64,000 nt of DNA, taken from contig JACKER010000015.1 of the NCBI GenBank assembly GCA_020632925.1, forward strand, positions 1-64,000, in the 5' to 3' direction. Both the position numbers and the translations under genes were made by a program. Source of the DNA: Alphaproteobacteria bacterium (GTDB lineage Bacteria; Myxococcota_A; UBA796; GCA-2862545). Within the stretch, counting starts at the first letter, position 1; every line of letters starts with the position of its first letter. The notes under the pieces are model-generated. The model did no database searches and was not told the DNA's origin. It saw nothing but the letters and a program-made list of their open reading frames with translations. Shown piece by piece: positions 1-8,792 of the stretch.

Positions 1-848
1 GTATGTCGAGGGGAGAGTCCATCGCGCGGTTCTGGCCCGAAGCCCTCGATTGGGCGGATACCAGGCAACGTGGACCCCTGTTGCTGATCAACGCCACGGA
101 CGTTCGCACCGGCGTTCGCGTCGTGACGGGCCTTCCAGCCATCAGCCCATATCTGCTCATCAGTGGTGATCCGCTCACGCCGGACAACAACGAGAGCATC
201 GTGGGGTTGGATGTGAGCGGGCAACTCGCGGCACGAGATGCGGCTCGGATCTCTTCCGCGTTTCCCTGGGGCTTGGACTCAGTGCTGGTTGCGCCGACGA
301 ACGACCGGATCGACGATCGTCTCCTGATCGACGGCGGACTGGTGGACAACACCGGCCTCGACACCCTGGCGGCTGTGTTTCAAGGGCTCTCGTGGACGAC
401 GTCGCCTGTCCTGGAGGTCCTACGTCAACGGGGCGTGGTCCTCGTAGAAGTCGACGCTGGAGCCAAGCCACCGCGCCGCGGAGAGTTGTTCCGTCAGGCG
501 GCGACGGTGACCGAGCCCATCGAAGGTTTGGCTGCTGCGGCCGCGGTGCGGGATCGGACGTTGCGGGAGTATCATGTGAAGAGAATCGAGGCCGCTGTGA
601 ACGGTTCTGATGGGGTCAGCCGATTCGCCAGGGTTGTGCTTCCCTACGATCCGGACGCTTGTGAAGGGGTGACCGCCGAGGTGATGACTGCCTGGTCACT
701 CGGACCGGACGACATCGCCAATGCGCTGACACTCTTCGGTTGCGCGGAGCCCGAGTGGAGGGCCAACCTGTGGCGTGCCTTCGATGGACTTGCCGAGCCC
801 GCCTTCGTCGTGCCGGACCGTGCGGAACCCGCCCCTATGGCCTTCTGA
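1..848 (+). CDS. Patatin-like phospholipase, C-terminal part (cut by window edge)
   Basis: This is the C-terminal half of a patatin-family lipid acyl hydrolase. The visible part has the family's 'P-l-l-l-I-N-A-T-D' strand (around residues 25-35) followed by a T-G turn. It also has a D-G-G motif in LIDGGLVDNTG, which carries the aspartate of the Ser-Asp catalytic dyad. The GxSxG nucleophile elbow and oxyanion loop are missing because the gene begins upstream of the window. The ATG at position 3 is therefore probably internal rather than the true start. In this family the serine-aspartate dyad hydrolyses phospholipid or neutral-lipid esters. About 280 residues are visible. The next gene converges on it and 92 bp separate the two. 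Family assignment is firm; substrate and localisation cannot be judged from this fragment. Confidence 0.75.
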   Translation, partial: MSRGESIARFWPEALDWADTRQRGPLLLINATDVRTGVRVVTGLPAISPYLLISGDPLTPDNNESIVGLDVSGQLAARDAARISSAFPWGLDSVLVAPTNDRIDDRLLIDGGLVDNTGLDTLAAVFQGLSWTTSPVLEVLRQRGVVLVEVDAGAKPPRRGELFRQAATVTEPIEGLAAAAAVRDRTLREYHVKRIEAAVNGSDGVSRFARVVLPYDPDACEGVTAEVMTAWSLGPDDIANALTLFGCAEPEWRANLWRAFDGLAEPAFVVPDRAEPAPMAF

Positions 849-940
849 GATGGAGCGGCACAAACCCGAACGCCGGCCGGATCGCGAAGCTCGGCGCATC
901 GACTCGCGCCTGATCGAGCGCTCGTCCATCGCCTGCTGAA

Positions 941-1999
941 CTACGTACCGAGGTGCGCGTGGAAGGCGGCGGCGAAGGCCTCGGGCTTCTCGAGGAACGG
1001 CGTGTGGCCCGCGTCCTCGATCACCACCTCGCGGTAGCGCCCGCCGGCGGCGGCCCACGCGTCCAGCACGTCTCGCACCTGGCTGACCATCGGCTGGGGC
1101 GGGAACACGTCCGCGCCGGGCCACCCGGGGACGTACCCGAGGCTCCCGAGGTGGCCGAGGTCGAACAGGCTCGCGTCCCCGACGATGGCGTCGTCGGCGC
1201 CACGCACCCAGAGCACAGGGGGACGGGGCTCGGCGGCCAGGAAGCGCTCGGCGAGGCCGCGGCTGTGCAGCGCGCTGATCGCGTTGACCGGACCGTACCT
1301 CCCGGGGGCCGCGCCGGGCCAGTTCGCGGACGGGACCGCGTCGCCGGGGTAGCGGTCGGCGCCGACCTTCTCGGACAGCAGCCCGGAGAGCAGCTCCTCC
1401 TCGCGCGCGGGGACGAACGGCGGCTTCCAGTAGAACCCGTTCATCACGTTGCGCGGGGAGGCCTGCGGGTCGTCGGTGCCGCGGTCGCCCTCGCCCATGC
1501 GGCGCGCGAACTCCGGGTTCACCGAGCCCGCGCCACTGCCGGCGCCGTCCGCGAAGCAGGGCGTGCCGTCGGGCTTGCTGCCGCCGAAGCCGTAGGGCGA
1601 GCCGGGGGCCACGAGGGTCGCGGACAGGATCGCCTCGGGACGTGCGGCCACGAGGCCGAACACGACCGTGCCACCGAGGCTGTGCCCGACGACGTGGAAG
1701 CGCGCGACGCCGAGCGCGTCCACCAGCGCGAGCAGGTCGTCGACCCAGTCCCCGACCCCGCGCCTGGCGTCGATCACCAGGTCCTCCGTGTCGCCGTAGC
1801 CCCGCAGGTCGGGCGCGATGGCGCGGAAACGGGCGGGCAGCGCCAGCATCGTCTCCTCCCAGAACGTGGAGGACGAGGCGTTGCCGTGCACGAACAACAC
1901 GACCTCCTCACCACTGCCGGACGAGAGGACGTGCGTGGACAGTCGCTCGGTGGCGACGACGCTGGAGGTGATGCCGGGCAGGTTCGGGATGGATCCCAT
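941..1999 (-). CDS. Alpha/beta-hydrolase
   Basis: An alpha/beta-hydrolase of 352 residues. An oxyanion HGN motif (VLFVHGNASSS, near residue 37) comes first, then DLRGYGDT, the nucleophile elbow GHSLGG (near residue 107), an acid in RGADDAIVG and the catalytic histidine in DAGHTPFLEKP close to the C-terminus, so the triad looks complete. The start is the ATG at 1999, preceded by AGGAG at the right distance; an upstream in-frame extension has no signal and reads as low-complexity. A long insertion between strand 6 and the acid (about residues 165-240) forms a large cap. It lies 40 bp downstream of a KAS III-like gene on the same strand, so the two are probably co-transcribed and the hydrolase may act on the acyl product. 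No signal peptide is seen, so it is probably cytoplasmic. Substrate is unknown. Confidence 0.85.
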   Translation of the reverse strand: MGSIPNLPGITSSVVATERLSTHVLSSGSGEEVVLFVHGNASSSTFWEETMLALPARFRAIAPDLRGYGDTEDLVIDARRGVGDWVDDLLALVDALGVARFHVVGHSLGGTVVFGLVAARPEAILSATLVAPGSPYGFGGSKPDGTPCFADGAGSGAGSVNPEFARRMGEGDRGTDDPQASPRNVMNGFYWKPPFVPAREEELLSGLLSEKVGADRYPGDAVPSANWPGAAPGRYGPVNAISALHSRGLAERFLAAEPRPPVLWVRGADDAIVGDASLFDLGHLGSLGYVPGWPGADVFPPQPMVSQVRDVLDAWAAAGGRYREVVIEDAGHTPFLEKPEAFAAAFHAHLGT

Positions 2000-2039
2000 G
2001 GCGTGCTCCTGTGGTGAGTGATGTCGGGGTGGGCGGGGT

Positions 2040-3038
2040 TCAACCCCATCGCACGGCCGCGGCGCCCCAGGCGTAGCTGACGCCCGCGCTCGCGAGGACC
2101 ACGCGGTGACCGGGTCGCAGCCGACCGTTCGCCGCCCCGAGCTCGAGGCAGAAGATGGGGTCGAGCTGGCCCATGTGGCCATGGGTCTCGAGGTAGGTCG
2201 CGGCGTCCTCGTCGAGGCCGAGCTCCGCGAGGACGGCGTGGTGGGCGGAGCGCTTCATGTGCAGCAGCCCGAGGTAGTCGACGCCGTCGAAGTCCGAGCG
2301 CGCGGCGGCGTCGCGGATGACCTTCATGAAGTTCGCGTGGCTCCGCTCGCCCAGGCGCGCCTTCATCGCGTCCACGTCGGTCACGTCGAGCATCATCGCG
2401 CCCGTGCCCAGGTGCTCGGGGCCGACGGGGCAGACCGTGCCGCCCGCGTGGACGTGCACGTCGTCGGCGAAGTCGCCGTCGGAGATGAGCGAGGTGGCGA
2501 GCACCAGGTTCCGGTCGTGGTCGCGGCGCAGCAGCAGGGCCCCGCCGGCCGCCGCCAGCGAGTACATGAAGCTCACCCGGGGGTTCGCGTAGTCGATCAG
2601 ATCGCCGTTGCGGTACCCACCGGCGAGCAGCACGGTCCGCACGCGGTCGTCGGTCGCCATCAGCCCGCGCGCGATCTGCAGCGCCGCGATGGTGGTGCAG
2701 CAGCGCTGGGCGACGTCCACCGCCCACGCGTTGCGCGCGCCCACGAGCTGCTGGATCTTGATGCCCGACACCATCAGCGGGTGCTCTTTGTACTCCTCGC
2801 TGATCGAGAGCACGACGTCGATCTCCAGCGGGTCGACGCCGGCGCTGTCGAGCGCGGCGCGCGCCGCCCGGGCACCCATCGCGCAGGGGTGATCGTCGGG
2901 CCCGGGGACGGGCTTGCGCACGATGCCGAAGCGCTCGCGGACGATGGCCTCGGGGATGCCGGTGGCGGCCGCGATCTCGTCGCTGGTCTGGAAGGTCGAG
3001 GGGACCCAGGTCCCGGTGGAGAGGATGCCGACGTTCAT
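2040..3038 (-). CDS. KAS III-like (FabH-fold) condensing enzyme
   Basis: A 332-residue thiolase-fold protein of the 3-oxoacyl-ACP synthase III type. The nucleophile cysteine lies in AVDVAQRCCTT (C113 by alignment to the FabH motif), and the first active-site histidine in LLHMKRS (H260). At the position of the FabH asparagine (family motif G-N-x-S) it has HGHMG, with a histidine at about 288. The usual H-Q-A-N context is also altered. The enzyme probably condenses, or transfers acyl groups between, thioesters outside primary fatty-acid synthesis. The downstream alpha/beta hydrolase on the same strand suggests a two-step acyl pathway. OleA/OleB-type chemistry is one possibility, but oleC and oleD are not in the window. 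The start ATG at 3038 diverges from the peptidase gene at 3134, leaving under 100 bp for both promoters. Confidence 0.8.
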   Translation of the reverse strand: MNVGILSTGTWVPSTFQTSDEIAAATGIPEAIVRERFGIVRKPVPGPDDHPCAMGARAARAALDSAGVDPLEIDVVLSISEEYKEHPLMVSGIKIQQLVGARNAWAVDVAQRCCTTIAALQIARGLMATDDRVRTVLLAGGYRNGDLIDYANPRVSFMYSLAAAGGALLLRRDHDRNLVLATSLISDGDFADDVHVHAGGTVCPVGPEHLGTGAMMLDVTDVDAMKARLGERSHANFMKVIRDAAARSDFDGVDYLGLLHMKRSAHHAVLAELGLDEDAATYLETHGHMGQLDPIFCLELGAANGRLRPGHRVVLASAGVSYAWGAAAVRWG

Positions 3039-3133
3039 GCGCGCTGCCCCTTGCTGCGTGGCAGCATATGGTGCGGCGTCGGATGCTGCAACGCGACAAG
3101 CGGGGCTCGTGTAGAGTCGGGCTCGGTGGTCCC

Positions 3134-4510
3134 ATGGACGGGGTGGAGCCCGACGTCGTCGCCTGGCAGCAGCGGCTGATCACGCATCCGCGTCGGGCGG
3201 CGGAGCTCGAGCGTCCCTCCGGACCGCTGCGCTTCGCGTTCCCCGAGGTCCGTGGGCCGCTTCGGGGCGCGCCGGTGTGGGTGGTGGACGTGCGGCTGGA
3301 CGCCGCCGACGGGACGGTCGCGTGGACGGGGGTGCTCGCGTGGACGCCGCCGCCCGGTGCCGACGGGTTGGTGCTGCGCTTCCCGGCCGAGGCCCTCGGC
3401 GCCGACGTGGATGCGCTCGACGCCTCCGTGCCGCTGACCGTGGACGGCGATCTCGTGACGGTGGACGTGGACGTCGTGCCCGGACGCACGCTGGCGGTGT
3501 GGATGTCGGGCGCGCTTCGGGTGCCGGCCCGCTCCGCCGACGCGCCCGAGCGGCTGTCCTCCGCCGACGGCGCGACCACGCTCGTGTCCTGGCTGCCGTT
3601 GCCCACGCCGTGCGGGCCCGAGGGGTGCGATCGGACGCACTGGACGGGCGCGTCGGACCCCGGCAGCGCCGAGGCGATGGTGTTCCTGGCCCGCGTCCAC
3701 ACCGACGCCGCCACGCTGCTGCACCCGGGAGTGGGGTGGCGGATGGACGACGGCGCCGTCGGCATCGCGGCGGTCGGCGTGCGCGAGCTCCCGCTGATCG
3801 CGCTGGACGAGCGCTGGTCGGCGGAGGTGCGGCCCGGGGACCCCGTGGTGCGGACGTGGGCGCGGGACGCGGACGCGGTCCGTGGCGTCGCCGATCGCGC
3901 GCGGGCCACCGTGGACGACCTCACCCGGCGGTACGGCCCCCTCCCTCACCACACCCTCGACCTCGTGGCGTCGCTGCCCGGCGTGGGCCAGGGCGTGGAG
4001 CTGCCGGGCGTGATCCTGCTCGCGCCCCAGCCGACGGTCGACGAGGAGGCGCGGCTCGAGCCCGATCGCTGCTGGGTCGTCGCCCACGAGGTCGCCCACC
4101 AGTGGTGGTACGGGGAGGTGGGGAGCGACCCGCTGCGCGAGCCCTGGGTGGACGAGTCGCTGGCGGCCTGGTCGAGCCTGGACGCCTGTCGGCGCGCCGG
4201 TGTCCCCGGTGTCGACGAGCGGCAGGACGTGCTGTTGCGGCTGATGGAGCGCCAGGGGGCCGCGGCCTCGGCGCCCGCGTCGGGGCTCGAGGGCGCCGCC
4301 TGGACCGTGGTCTACGCTCGGGGCGCGGCGTTCTGGGACGCGCTGCGCGAGGCGGACGCCGAGGGGCTGGACGACGCGCTGGCGACCTGGCTGCGGCACG
4401 AGCGCTGGCGGATGGGCACCGGGGAGGCCTTGCGCGGCACCCTTCGCCAGCGCCTCGATGCCGACGTGGTCGACGCCGCCTGGGCGACCTGGATGACCGG
4501 ACGGGACTGA
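3134..4510 (+). CDS. M1-like zinc metallopeptidase
   Basis: A 458-residue protein with the gluzincin signature H-E-V-A-H (near residues 318-322) followed 18 residues later by the third zinc ligand in WVDESLAAWSS (about E341), as in M1 aminopeptidases. A tyrosine in WTVVYARGAAFW fits the transition-state tyrosine of the family. The GAMEN substrate loop is replaced by a G-V-E-L-P-G segment, so exopeptidase specificity is doubtful. The protein is about half the length of classical M1 enzymes and has no obvious signal peptide. I chose the ATG at 3134; the reading frame is open to a GTG at 3068, but that extension runs into the promoter zone shared with the divergent KAS III gene. A small membrane protein follows after 23 bp, perhaps in the same operon. 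Confidence 0.75.
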   Translation: MDGVEPDVVAWQQRLITHPRRAAELERPSGPLRFAFPEVRGPLRGAPVWVVDVRLDAADGTVAWTGVLAWTPPPGADGLVLRFPAEALGADVDALDASVPLTVDGDLVTVDVDVVPGRTLAVWMSGALRVPARSADAPERLSSADGATTLVSWLPLPTPCGPEGCDRTHWTGASDPGSAEAMVFLARVHTDAATLLHPGVGWRMDDGAVGIAAVGVRELPLIALDERWSAEVRPGDPVVRTWARDADAVRGVADRARATVDDLTRRYGPLPHHTLDLVASLPGVGQGVELPGVILLAPQPTVDEEARLEPDRCWVVAHEVAHQWWYGEVGSDPLREPWVDESLAAWSSLDACRRAGVPGVDERQDVLLRLMERQGAAASAPASGLEGAAWTVVYARGAAFWDALREADAEGLDDALATWLRHERWRMGTGEALRGTLRQRLDADVVDAAWATWMTGRD

Positions 4511-4533
4511 CCGGCTCGGCTACGCTCGTCGAC

Positions 4534-5049
4534 ATGGAGCACGGCACGCTCGGCACCTGGGCGCGGGACGGCGCGGTCGCGGGTGCGGTCACCGCGATCG
4601 TCGGCTGGGGCCTGTCCATCGGCGTGATCCTGGTGCTGCTCACCGGCAGCCCCCAGTGGGATCGCCTGCTGGCCATCGTCTCCGCCACGCTGGTGGGGGC
4701 GTCGGTGCTGGGAGCGGCCGCCTGGTCGGTCGGGTGGTGGCTGGTCGTCCGGAGCCGAGGCCTGGCGCTGGCGGCGGTTCCGGCGGTCGCCGGACTCACC
4801 GCGCCGCTGCTGGCCCTGGCCTCGCTGGCCCCCGTCGTCGGTGCCTACAAGGTCTCGACCATGCCCCTGGAGGTGTGGCTGCTGAGCGTCGGCTTCGGTG
4901 CCGTCGCGGTCGGACCGCCCTGGATGGCCTACGTGGCGGTTCGGATCCGAGGTCGCTCTGGCCTCCCCGTCGTCCTCGCGAGCGTCGCCTGGGTGGTGGT
5001 GCCGGTCGGGCTGATGTTCGCGGGCCTGTACGCCGCTGGCCGGATGTGA
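4534..5049 (+). CDS. Small multi-pass membrane protein, unknown function
   Basis: A 171-residue hydrophobic protein with four to five predicted membrane segments: around residues 12-36 (AVTAIVGWGLSIGVILVLLT), 45-68, 74-98, 107-132 and 140-168. No catalytic motif or known family was recognised. The ATG at 4534 begins 23 bp after the stop of the M1-like peptidase on the same strand, so the two are likely co-transcribed; the ORF is open further upstream only because of antisense-like high GC content. A role in the inner membrane is inferred from hydropathy alone. It converges with a small basic-protein gene. Confidence 0.65.
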   Translation: MEHGTLGTWARDGAVAGAVTAIVGWGLSIGVILVLLTGSPQWDRLLAIVSATLVGASVLGAAAWSVGWWLVVRSRGLALAAVPAVAGLTAPLLALASLAPVVGAYKVSTMPLEVWLLSVGFGAVAVGPPWMAYVAVRIRGRSGLPVVLASVAWVVVPVGLMFAGLYAAGRM

Positions 5050-5067
5050 GCCGGCAGCTGGACTGGC

Positions 5068-5265
5068 CTAGTACTCGTCGTGCCTGATGGGCTGCGGACC
5101 GGGGACGATGCCGACGAGGTCGGGATCTTCTCCGGGGGCCACGTCTGGCCGGTCGGACCTGGCCGCGATCTGGGCGGCGCGACGAGCTTGCTTCTCCTGC
5201 CGCTTGTCGAGTCGTTGGGCGTCTCGGGCGCGCTTGAGGACGGAGGGACGATTGTGGGCAGCCAT
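5068..5265 (-). CDS. Small basic conserved hypothetical protein
   Basis: A 65-residue protein. The first 40 residues are strongly basic and helical, with the pattern KRARDAQRLDKRQEKQARRA, and the tail is acidic and proline-rich. Short proteins with an N-R-P-S-x-x-K-R-x-R-E start and a K/R/E-rich helix are common in deltaproteobacteria and relatives, and I recognise the pattern but not a function. The basic helix could bind RNA or ribosomes; that is inference. The ATG at 5265 is preceded by a purine-rich GAGAG. It is transcribed divergently from the M61-like lipoprotein gene at 5380, with 114 bp between the two starts. Confidence 0.6.
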   Translation of the reverse strand: MAAHNRPSVLKRARDAQRLDKRQEKQARRAAQIAARSDRPDVAPGEDPDLVGIVPGPQPIRHDEY

Positions 5266-5379
5266 GGATCTCTCACGTTTGGGGTGAAGGGACTATCCGA
5301 TCCGCCGGGCTTCCACCCCTGTCGTTGACCGAGGTCGCCGAGCCGGGCAGGGTGTCCGTCCGGATCGGAGGTCTCGGCG

Positions 5380-6942
5380 ATGGTGATGCTCTCCCTGCTG
5401 CTCGGGGGCTGCACGACGCATGCCCCGCCGGCGTCACCCCTCCCCACCGTGAGCGTTGCCCCCACACCGGGCGTCGAGGTCGAGGTGGACTACGCCGCCG
5501 ACGAGTGGACGGTGACCTGGACCTTCGCCGAACCCGTGGCCGGTGTGTGGTTCCCCCGCAGCCGCCACGCCTTCCGGCAGGAGTCGTGGGCGCTCCGGAC
5601 CGAGGGGTGGAGCTGGGTGTCGGCGCCCTATGGTGAGGTGCTCGTGGCCGAGGAGCCGTCGCGCTCCGTGTCGGTCCGCTTCCCGACGGACACGCGCAAC
5701 CGCACCAAGGACTACAAGCTCAACCTGGCCTTCTCCGAGGACAGTCGGCTGTTGTTCACCGGGCACCTCCTGGTCCACCCGATGCGAGCGGTGCCGGAGG
5801 GTGTGGAGCGAGCCGCGGACGGCGTCGAGCACCGCTGGACGGTGAAGGCGGAGGGTCGCGTCCAGGTGCTCGATCACGCAGGCACGGACACGCTGACCTG
5901 GAGCGACCCGCAGCTCGACGACGAAGGTGGGACCTACGTGTACATCGGCACGATCGAGCCGCTGCGGACCGACGATCTCACCGCCATCGTCGACCCGGGC
6001 ATGCCGACGTGGATGCGGGAGGAGACGCTGACCCGCCTGCCGGAGCTCATCGCGCTCTACACCGAGCGCACGGGCCACCCGCTGTCCTTCCGGCCGCTGG
6101 TGCTGGCTTCCTTCGATCCGACGGGCAGTGGAACCGACCTGAAGGGCGGCACGTTGCCCGGGCTCGTCCAGCTCCACGCCGGCGGTACGGGCTGGAGCGA
6201 GACGTCGAGCGACGTCGAGGAACGCTGGTTCTGGTTCCTGGGGCACGAGACCTTCCACCTGTGGAACGGCCAGGAGTTCCGCAAGCAGCCGGGCCGGTGG
6301 GAGGAGTGGGCGAGCGAGGGGCTGTCCGACCTGTACGCCCTCGAATCCCTGCTCGCGTTCGGGATGGTCGACGAGGACGAGGCGGCCCGCCGGCGCGTGG
6401 AGGACGCCAACCGCTGCGTCGTGGGGACGGGCGACGAGCCCCTGCTGCGGGACGACCACCCGTACGGGACCTGGTACGCGTGCGGCCACGTCGCGCTGTG
6501 GCACCTCGATGGCCTGCTCCGCGCGCACGACAGCTCCCTGGACCAGGTGCTGCACGAGGTCTGGGCCGACCACGAGCGCTGGGCCACGACCGACCTGCTG
6601 TTCGAGGTGCAGCAGCAGACCGGGGACCCGCTCTCCGTGGGGCCCCTGACCGACCTGCTGTACACGGGCTTCCCCGATCCGGTGGGGACGATGTCGCGCT
6701 GGCTCGCCGATGGAGGCGTGCGGACGACCCGGGTGCCCCCGGCGGACGCCGACCTGTCCGAGTCGGCCTGCAGGGTCGGGCTGAAGGCGCTGGAGCAGCG
6801 CTGCGGCGAGCTCGGGGTGGACGGTGCGTGCCCGGCCTTCCTGGAGGCGGAGCAACAGGTGCGCTCGGGGTCCTGCGCCGTGCCCTGGTCCACGCTCCTG
6901 CACCGTGAGTCGTCGACGAGCGATCCGGGTTCGGGCGGGTGA
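5380..6942 (+). CDS. Lipoprotein with M61-like zinc peptidase domain
   Basis: A 520-residue exported protein. The N-terminus MVMLSLLLGGC is a short lipoprotein signal with a lipobox L-G-G-C, followed by a Pro/Thr-rich linker. The N-terminal half is beta-rich. The second half has H-E-T-F-H-L-W-N (H289 onward), very like the HExFHxWN motif of M61 glycyl aminopeptidases, and W-A-S-E-G-L-S-D-L supplies the third zinc ligand. The C-terminus is helical with several cysteines (residues 455-505). It is probably an envelope-anchored metalloprotease; substrate unknown. An uncharacterised gene begins 4 bp after its stop and is probably co-transcribed. Together with the M1-like gene at 3134 this gives two gluzincin-type genes within 4 kb. 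Confidence 0.75.
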   Translation: MVMLSLLLGGCTTHAPPASPLPTVSVAPTPGVEVEVDYAADEWTVTWTFAEPVAGVWFPRSRHAFRQESWALRTEGWSWVSAPYGEVLVAEEPSRSVSVRFPTDTRNRTKDYKLNLAFSEDSRLLFTGHLLVHPMRAVPEGVERAADGVEHRWTVKAEGRVQVLDHAGTDTLTWSDPQLDDEGGTYVYIGTIEPLRTDDLTAIVDPGMPTWMREETLTRLPELIALYTERTGHPLSFRPLVLASFDPTGSGTDLKGGTLPGLVQLHAGGTGWSETSSDVEERWFWFLGHETFHLWNGQEFRKQPGRWEEWASEGLSDLYALESLLAFGMVDEDEAARRRVEDANRCVVGTGDEPLLRDDHPYGTWYACGHVALWHLDGLLRAHDSSLDQVLHEVWADHERWATTDLLFEVQQQTGDPLSVGPLTDLLYTGFPDPVGTMSRWLADGGVRTTRVPPADADLSESACRVGLKALEQRCGELGVDGACPAFLEAEQQVRSGSCAVPWSTLLHRESSTSDPGSGG

Positions 6943-6946
6943 CGCG

Positions 6947-8785
6947 GTGGGAGCGCGCCGCGTGCTGGCCTGGTGCCGTGACGAGGAGGCCGTCCCGACG
7001 CGATCGGGCGGCGGGGTGTCCGTCGAGCCGGACGGGGCGGACGACCCCTGGTGGAGCCTGCTCCGGGCGCTCGCCGCGACGATCGAGCCCAACCGGCTGC
7101 CCGCCCTCGCTGCGTGGCCACGGAACCGCACGCACCTCCGCGTCGCGATTGCGCAGACGGTTCGTCGACTGGGGACCGGCGTGGTCGTGAGCGGACACGC
7201 CGAGGCGCTGTGGAGACCGGGCGGCGAACGTTGGTGGGCCGAGGGAGAGCCGCTGCTCCCGGGCGCCTTCGAGGCGGGGATCACGTGGGTGGCCTCCGAC
7301 GAGGACCTCGCGGTGGCCCTCACCACGCCCGGCGCTCGGGACGCGCTCGCTCGCCACGGGTCGCCGACCCTGGTGGCGCGACTGGATGCCGTCACGCCAC
7401 GCGAGCCCACCCCTCGACCGGATCCCGACACACCGTTCGGTCGCGTGGACCTGCTGAGGCGGCGCCGAGAGGGGAGCGTGGACCCGGTCGAGGCCCTGGC
7501 GTCGGTCCTCGAGGAGGTGAGCCTGGTCCACAGGGTCGATCGCGCCGCGCGGGGCGGTCGGGTGGACCGGTGCGAGGCCTGGTTCGACGGCGACCTCCCG
7601 TCGATCGCGCTGGGCGACGAGGTACTGCTCGCCGGGTTCTGGAGCCGGGCCAGCACGTTGTTGCCACCGGGAGCGCGCGCGGTCTTCCTCGGCTGGACGG
7701 CAGAGCAGGTGCGCGCGCTCGGCCCGGACGCCCACGACGCGGCGATGGCCTACCTGTCGGCGGGCGGCGAGATCGGCGCCGTGCAGGACGTGATCGCCGC
7801 GTCGGCCTCCATCAGCGACGCGCTCGCGCTCTCCGGCGCCTGGCGACGACACGGCGACCGACCCAGGAGCGAGGCCGCCCTCGCGCTCGCGCTCTCCCTC
7901 ACGGAGGAACGTGCTCGGCATCCCGGCGCCGGTGCGGCCGTCTACCCGGCCTGGGACGAAGCGGGCACGTCGCCGGAGGCCATCGCTGCCCTTCGTGCAG
8001 GCGTGCGGGGTTGGCATGGACCTGCGGCGTCGCTGATGCGGGTGTGGCTCGCGGAGGACGAGGCCGACAGCTCGTTCGAGGATCCGTGGGACGAGGCGGC
8101 CATCGATCGGATGGCGGGTCGACTGTCGCCGCGGACCGTCCTCGCCTGGGCCGAACGCCGCGCCGCCGGGGATCCCGCACCCCGGAACTCGTCGCTGTGG
8201 AGGCGGTACGCCGAGGTCGCCGACCTGCCCGCGGTCGACGGCTCGCTCCTCGGCGAGTCGCTGACGCTGCCCGAACAGGCGGCGCTGGCCCACCGCGCGA
8301 GCGAGGGCGCGTTCGAGGCCTGGCTTCCCGACGTGGTGACGGAGGGGTCCTGGCACGTGCTGCTCGCGATCCTCCGCGATCTCCCCGTGCCGCGCGCACG
8401 GCGGCTGGGCGCCAGGCTGCGCGCCCCCGCCGAGCGCTGGGGTTTCGCGCGCACCATGGACCTCGCCTCCCGGCTCCCGACGACCGACGCGGTCGCGCTC
8501 GTCGACGACGCGTTCGGCCGTGTCTGGCCGTACCAGCCCGATGGTGAGTCGTCGGTGCTCGGGCTCGCGGAGCGGGTCGGTCACGACCCTGCGTGGGCGG
8601 CCCTGGCCCCCGTCATCCAGCGTCGATGCCTCACCGCGCTCGCGGAGTCGCCGACGCGGCGTGAGCTCCTGTTCGATCCCGAACGTGGCTACGATCTGCT
8701 CGCCGTCCTGTCGCTCGTCGGTCGGCTCCACGGTCCAGGGGTGGTCGCGCGCTGCCTCGTCGCGCTACGCGAGCGAACGGGGTGA
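6947..8785 (+). CDS. Uncharacterised 612-residue protein
   Basis: I do not recognise this gene. The product is about 612 residues, rich in Ala, Arg, Trp and Leu, with no signal peptide and no membrane segment. The N-terminal third carries short strand-like stretches (VLAWCRDEE, GVVVSGHAEALW, ITWVASDEDLAVALT). The rest looks mainly helical, with repeated A-L-A/R-R patterns that could form a solenoid. The GTG at 6947 lies 4 bp after the stop of the M61-like lipoprotein gene and is the start I prefer; another GTG follows at 6962. The downstream cupin gene starts 7 bp after its stop, so the three genes likely form one operon. The function must be cytoplasmic by default; nothing in the sequence tells more. 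Confidence 0.6.
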   Translation: MGARRVLAWCRDEEAVPTRSGGGVSVEPDGADDPWWSLLRALAATIEPNRLPALAAWPRNRTHLRVAIAQTVRRLGTGVVVSGHAEALWRPGGERWWAEGEPLLPGAFEAGITWVASDEDLAVALTTPGARDALARHGSPTLVARLDAVTPREPTPRPDPDTPFGRVDLLRRRREGSVDPVEALASVLEEVSLVHRVDRAARGGRVDRCEAWFDGDLPSIALGDEVLLAGFWSRASTLLPPGARAVFLGWTAEQVRALGPDAHDAAMAYLSAGGEIGAVQDVIAASASISDALALSGAWRRHGDRPRSEAALALALSLTEERARHPGAGAAVYPAWDEAGTSPEAIAALRAGVRGWHGPAASLMRVWLAEDEADSSFEDPWDEAAIDRMAGRLSPRTVLAWAERRAAGDPAPRNSSLWRRYAEVADLPAVDGSLLGESLTLPEQAALAHRASEGAFEAWLPDVVTEGSWHVLLAILRDLPVPRARRLGARLRAPAERWGFARTMDLASRLPTTDAVALVDDAFGRVWPYQPDGESSVLGLAERVGHDPAWAALAPVIQRRCLTALAESPTRRELLFDPERGYDLLAVLSLVGRLHGPGVVARCLVALRERTG

Positions 8786-8792
8786 GGGAGAC

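Noticed and set aside
2040..3038. Calling the KAS III-like gene oleA
   Set aside because: oleC and oleD are absent nearby and the FabH-like length and motifs do not favour OleA specifically.
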